Shown here in pieces: positions 5,100-5,312 of a DNA stretch of 5,312 nt (the first letter of the stretch is position 1; each line of letters begins with the position of its first letter). The DNA is taken from positions 1 to 5,312 of the forward strand of contig CAINVQ010000083.1 of NCBI GenBank assembly GCA_903854175.1, given 5' to 3'. A model generated the notes under the pieces. The model did no database searches. It saw only the letters and a program-made list of their open reading frames with translations, and was not told the origin of the DNA. The position numbers and the translations under genes are program-made. The DNA is from an uncultured Actinomycetes bacterium. GTDB taxonomy: Bacteria; Actinomycetota; Acidimicrobiia; Acidimicrobiales; RAAP-2.

Positions 5100-5312
5100 T
5101 TAACGGTCGAGCAGATCAGCGTTCGCGCGAAGCTCGTCGCGGAAGTCGGGGTGGGCAATTTCGCTTAACGCATACCCGCGTTCACGTACAGATAGCCCCC
5201 GAAGGTCAGCGGCACCGTATTCAGTGACAATTACCCCAGCGAGTTGGCGTGGAGTTGTAACGGCAGAATACGGAAGCATTTCACCAATGATACGACTCTT
5301 TAGAACACCCCC
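5100..5312 (-). CDS. Acetyl-CoA hydrolase / CoA-transferase family protein (C-terminal 70 residues, cut by the window edge)
   Basis: Only the C-terminus is present, in frame from base 5312 to the TAA at 5102-5100. The visible sequence carries the conserved end of the acetyl-CoA hydrolase/4-hydroxybutyrate CoA-transferase family: SAVTTPRQLAG, then VTEYGAADLRGLSVRERG and IAHPDFRDEL. Family members move CoA between acetyl-CoA and other carboxylic acids (acetate, succinate, 4-hydroxybutyrate) or hydrolyse it. The catalytic Glu lies in the missing part, so the substrate cannot be predicted. The stop codon touches the ABC-F start with no gap, so the two are co-transcribed and probably translationally coupled. 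A functional link between them is not obvious. Confidence 0.9.
   Translation of the reverse strand, partial: GGVLKSRIIGEMLPYSAVTTPRQLAGVIVTEYGAADLRGLSVRERGYALSEIAHPDFRDELRANADLLDR

Overview
The window looks like a chromosomal segment of a low- to mid-GC actinobacterium. The strongest evidence is the minus-strand run fhaA, fhaB, PP2C phosphatase, which is the start of the actinobacterial cluster controlling cell-wall growth and division through Ser/Thr kinases. The base composition is near-balanced and slightly AT-rich, genes are tightly packed with 4-base overlaps and TTG starts, and FhaA is very short. These features fit a streamlined, perhaps aquatic, lineage such as Nanopelagicales or an acidimicrobial group, but the exact placement is a guess.

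Layout, left to right. Positions 1-1349 (minus) hold a cut-off PstP-type phosphatase, FhaB (a membrane-anchored FHA protein) and FhaA (DUF3662 plus FHA), joined by two identical TTGA stop/start overlaps. A tRNA-Leu(CAG) with an encoded CCA end lies at 1435-1520, divergent from fhaA. A TetR-type regulator (1576-2187, plus) follows and is probably leaderless. It converges with a five-helix membrane protein (2191-2808, minus), which sits 19 bases downstream of a secreted protein of unknown function (2828-3412, minus). An ABC-F ATPase (3501-5099, minus) then directly abuts the stop codon of a CoA-transferase/acetyl-CoA hydrolase family gene that runs off the right edge.

How the genes work together. 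The FHA proteins read phosphothreonine marks made by PknA/PknB-type kinases and the phosphatase removes them; the kinase and rodA/pbpA genes would be expected beyond the left edge. The ABC-F protein and the CoA enzyme form a transcription unit without obvious functional kinship. The secreted and membrane proteins form a two-gene unit of unknown role.

The most unusual structure is a perfect 18-bp inverted repeat with a 6-base loop at 2743-2784. It lies exactly in codon frame (codons 9-22) inside the start of the membrane-protein gene and resembles a short palindromic element inserted into a coding sequence.
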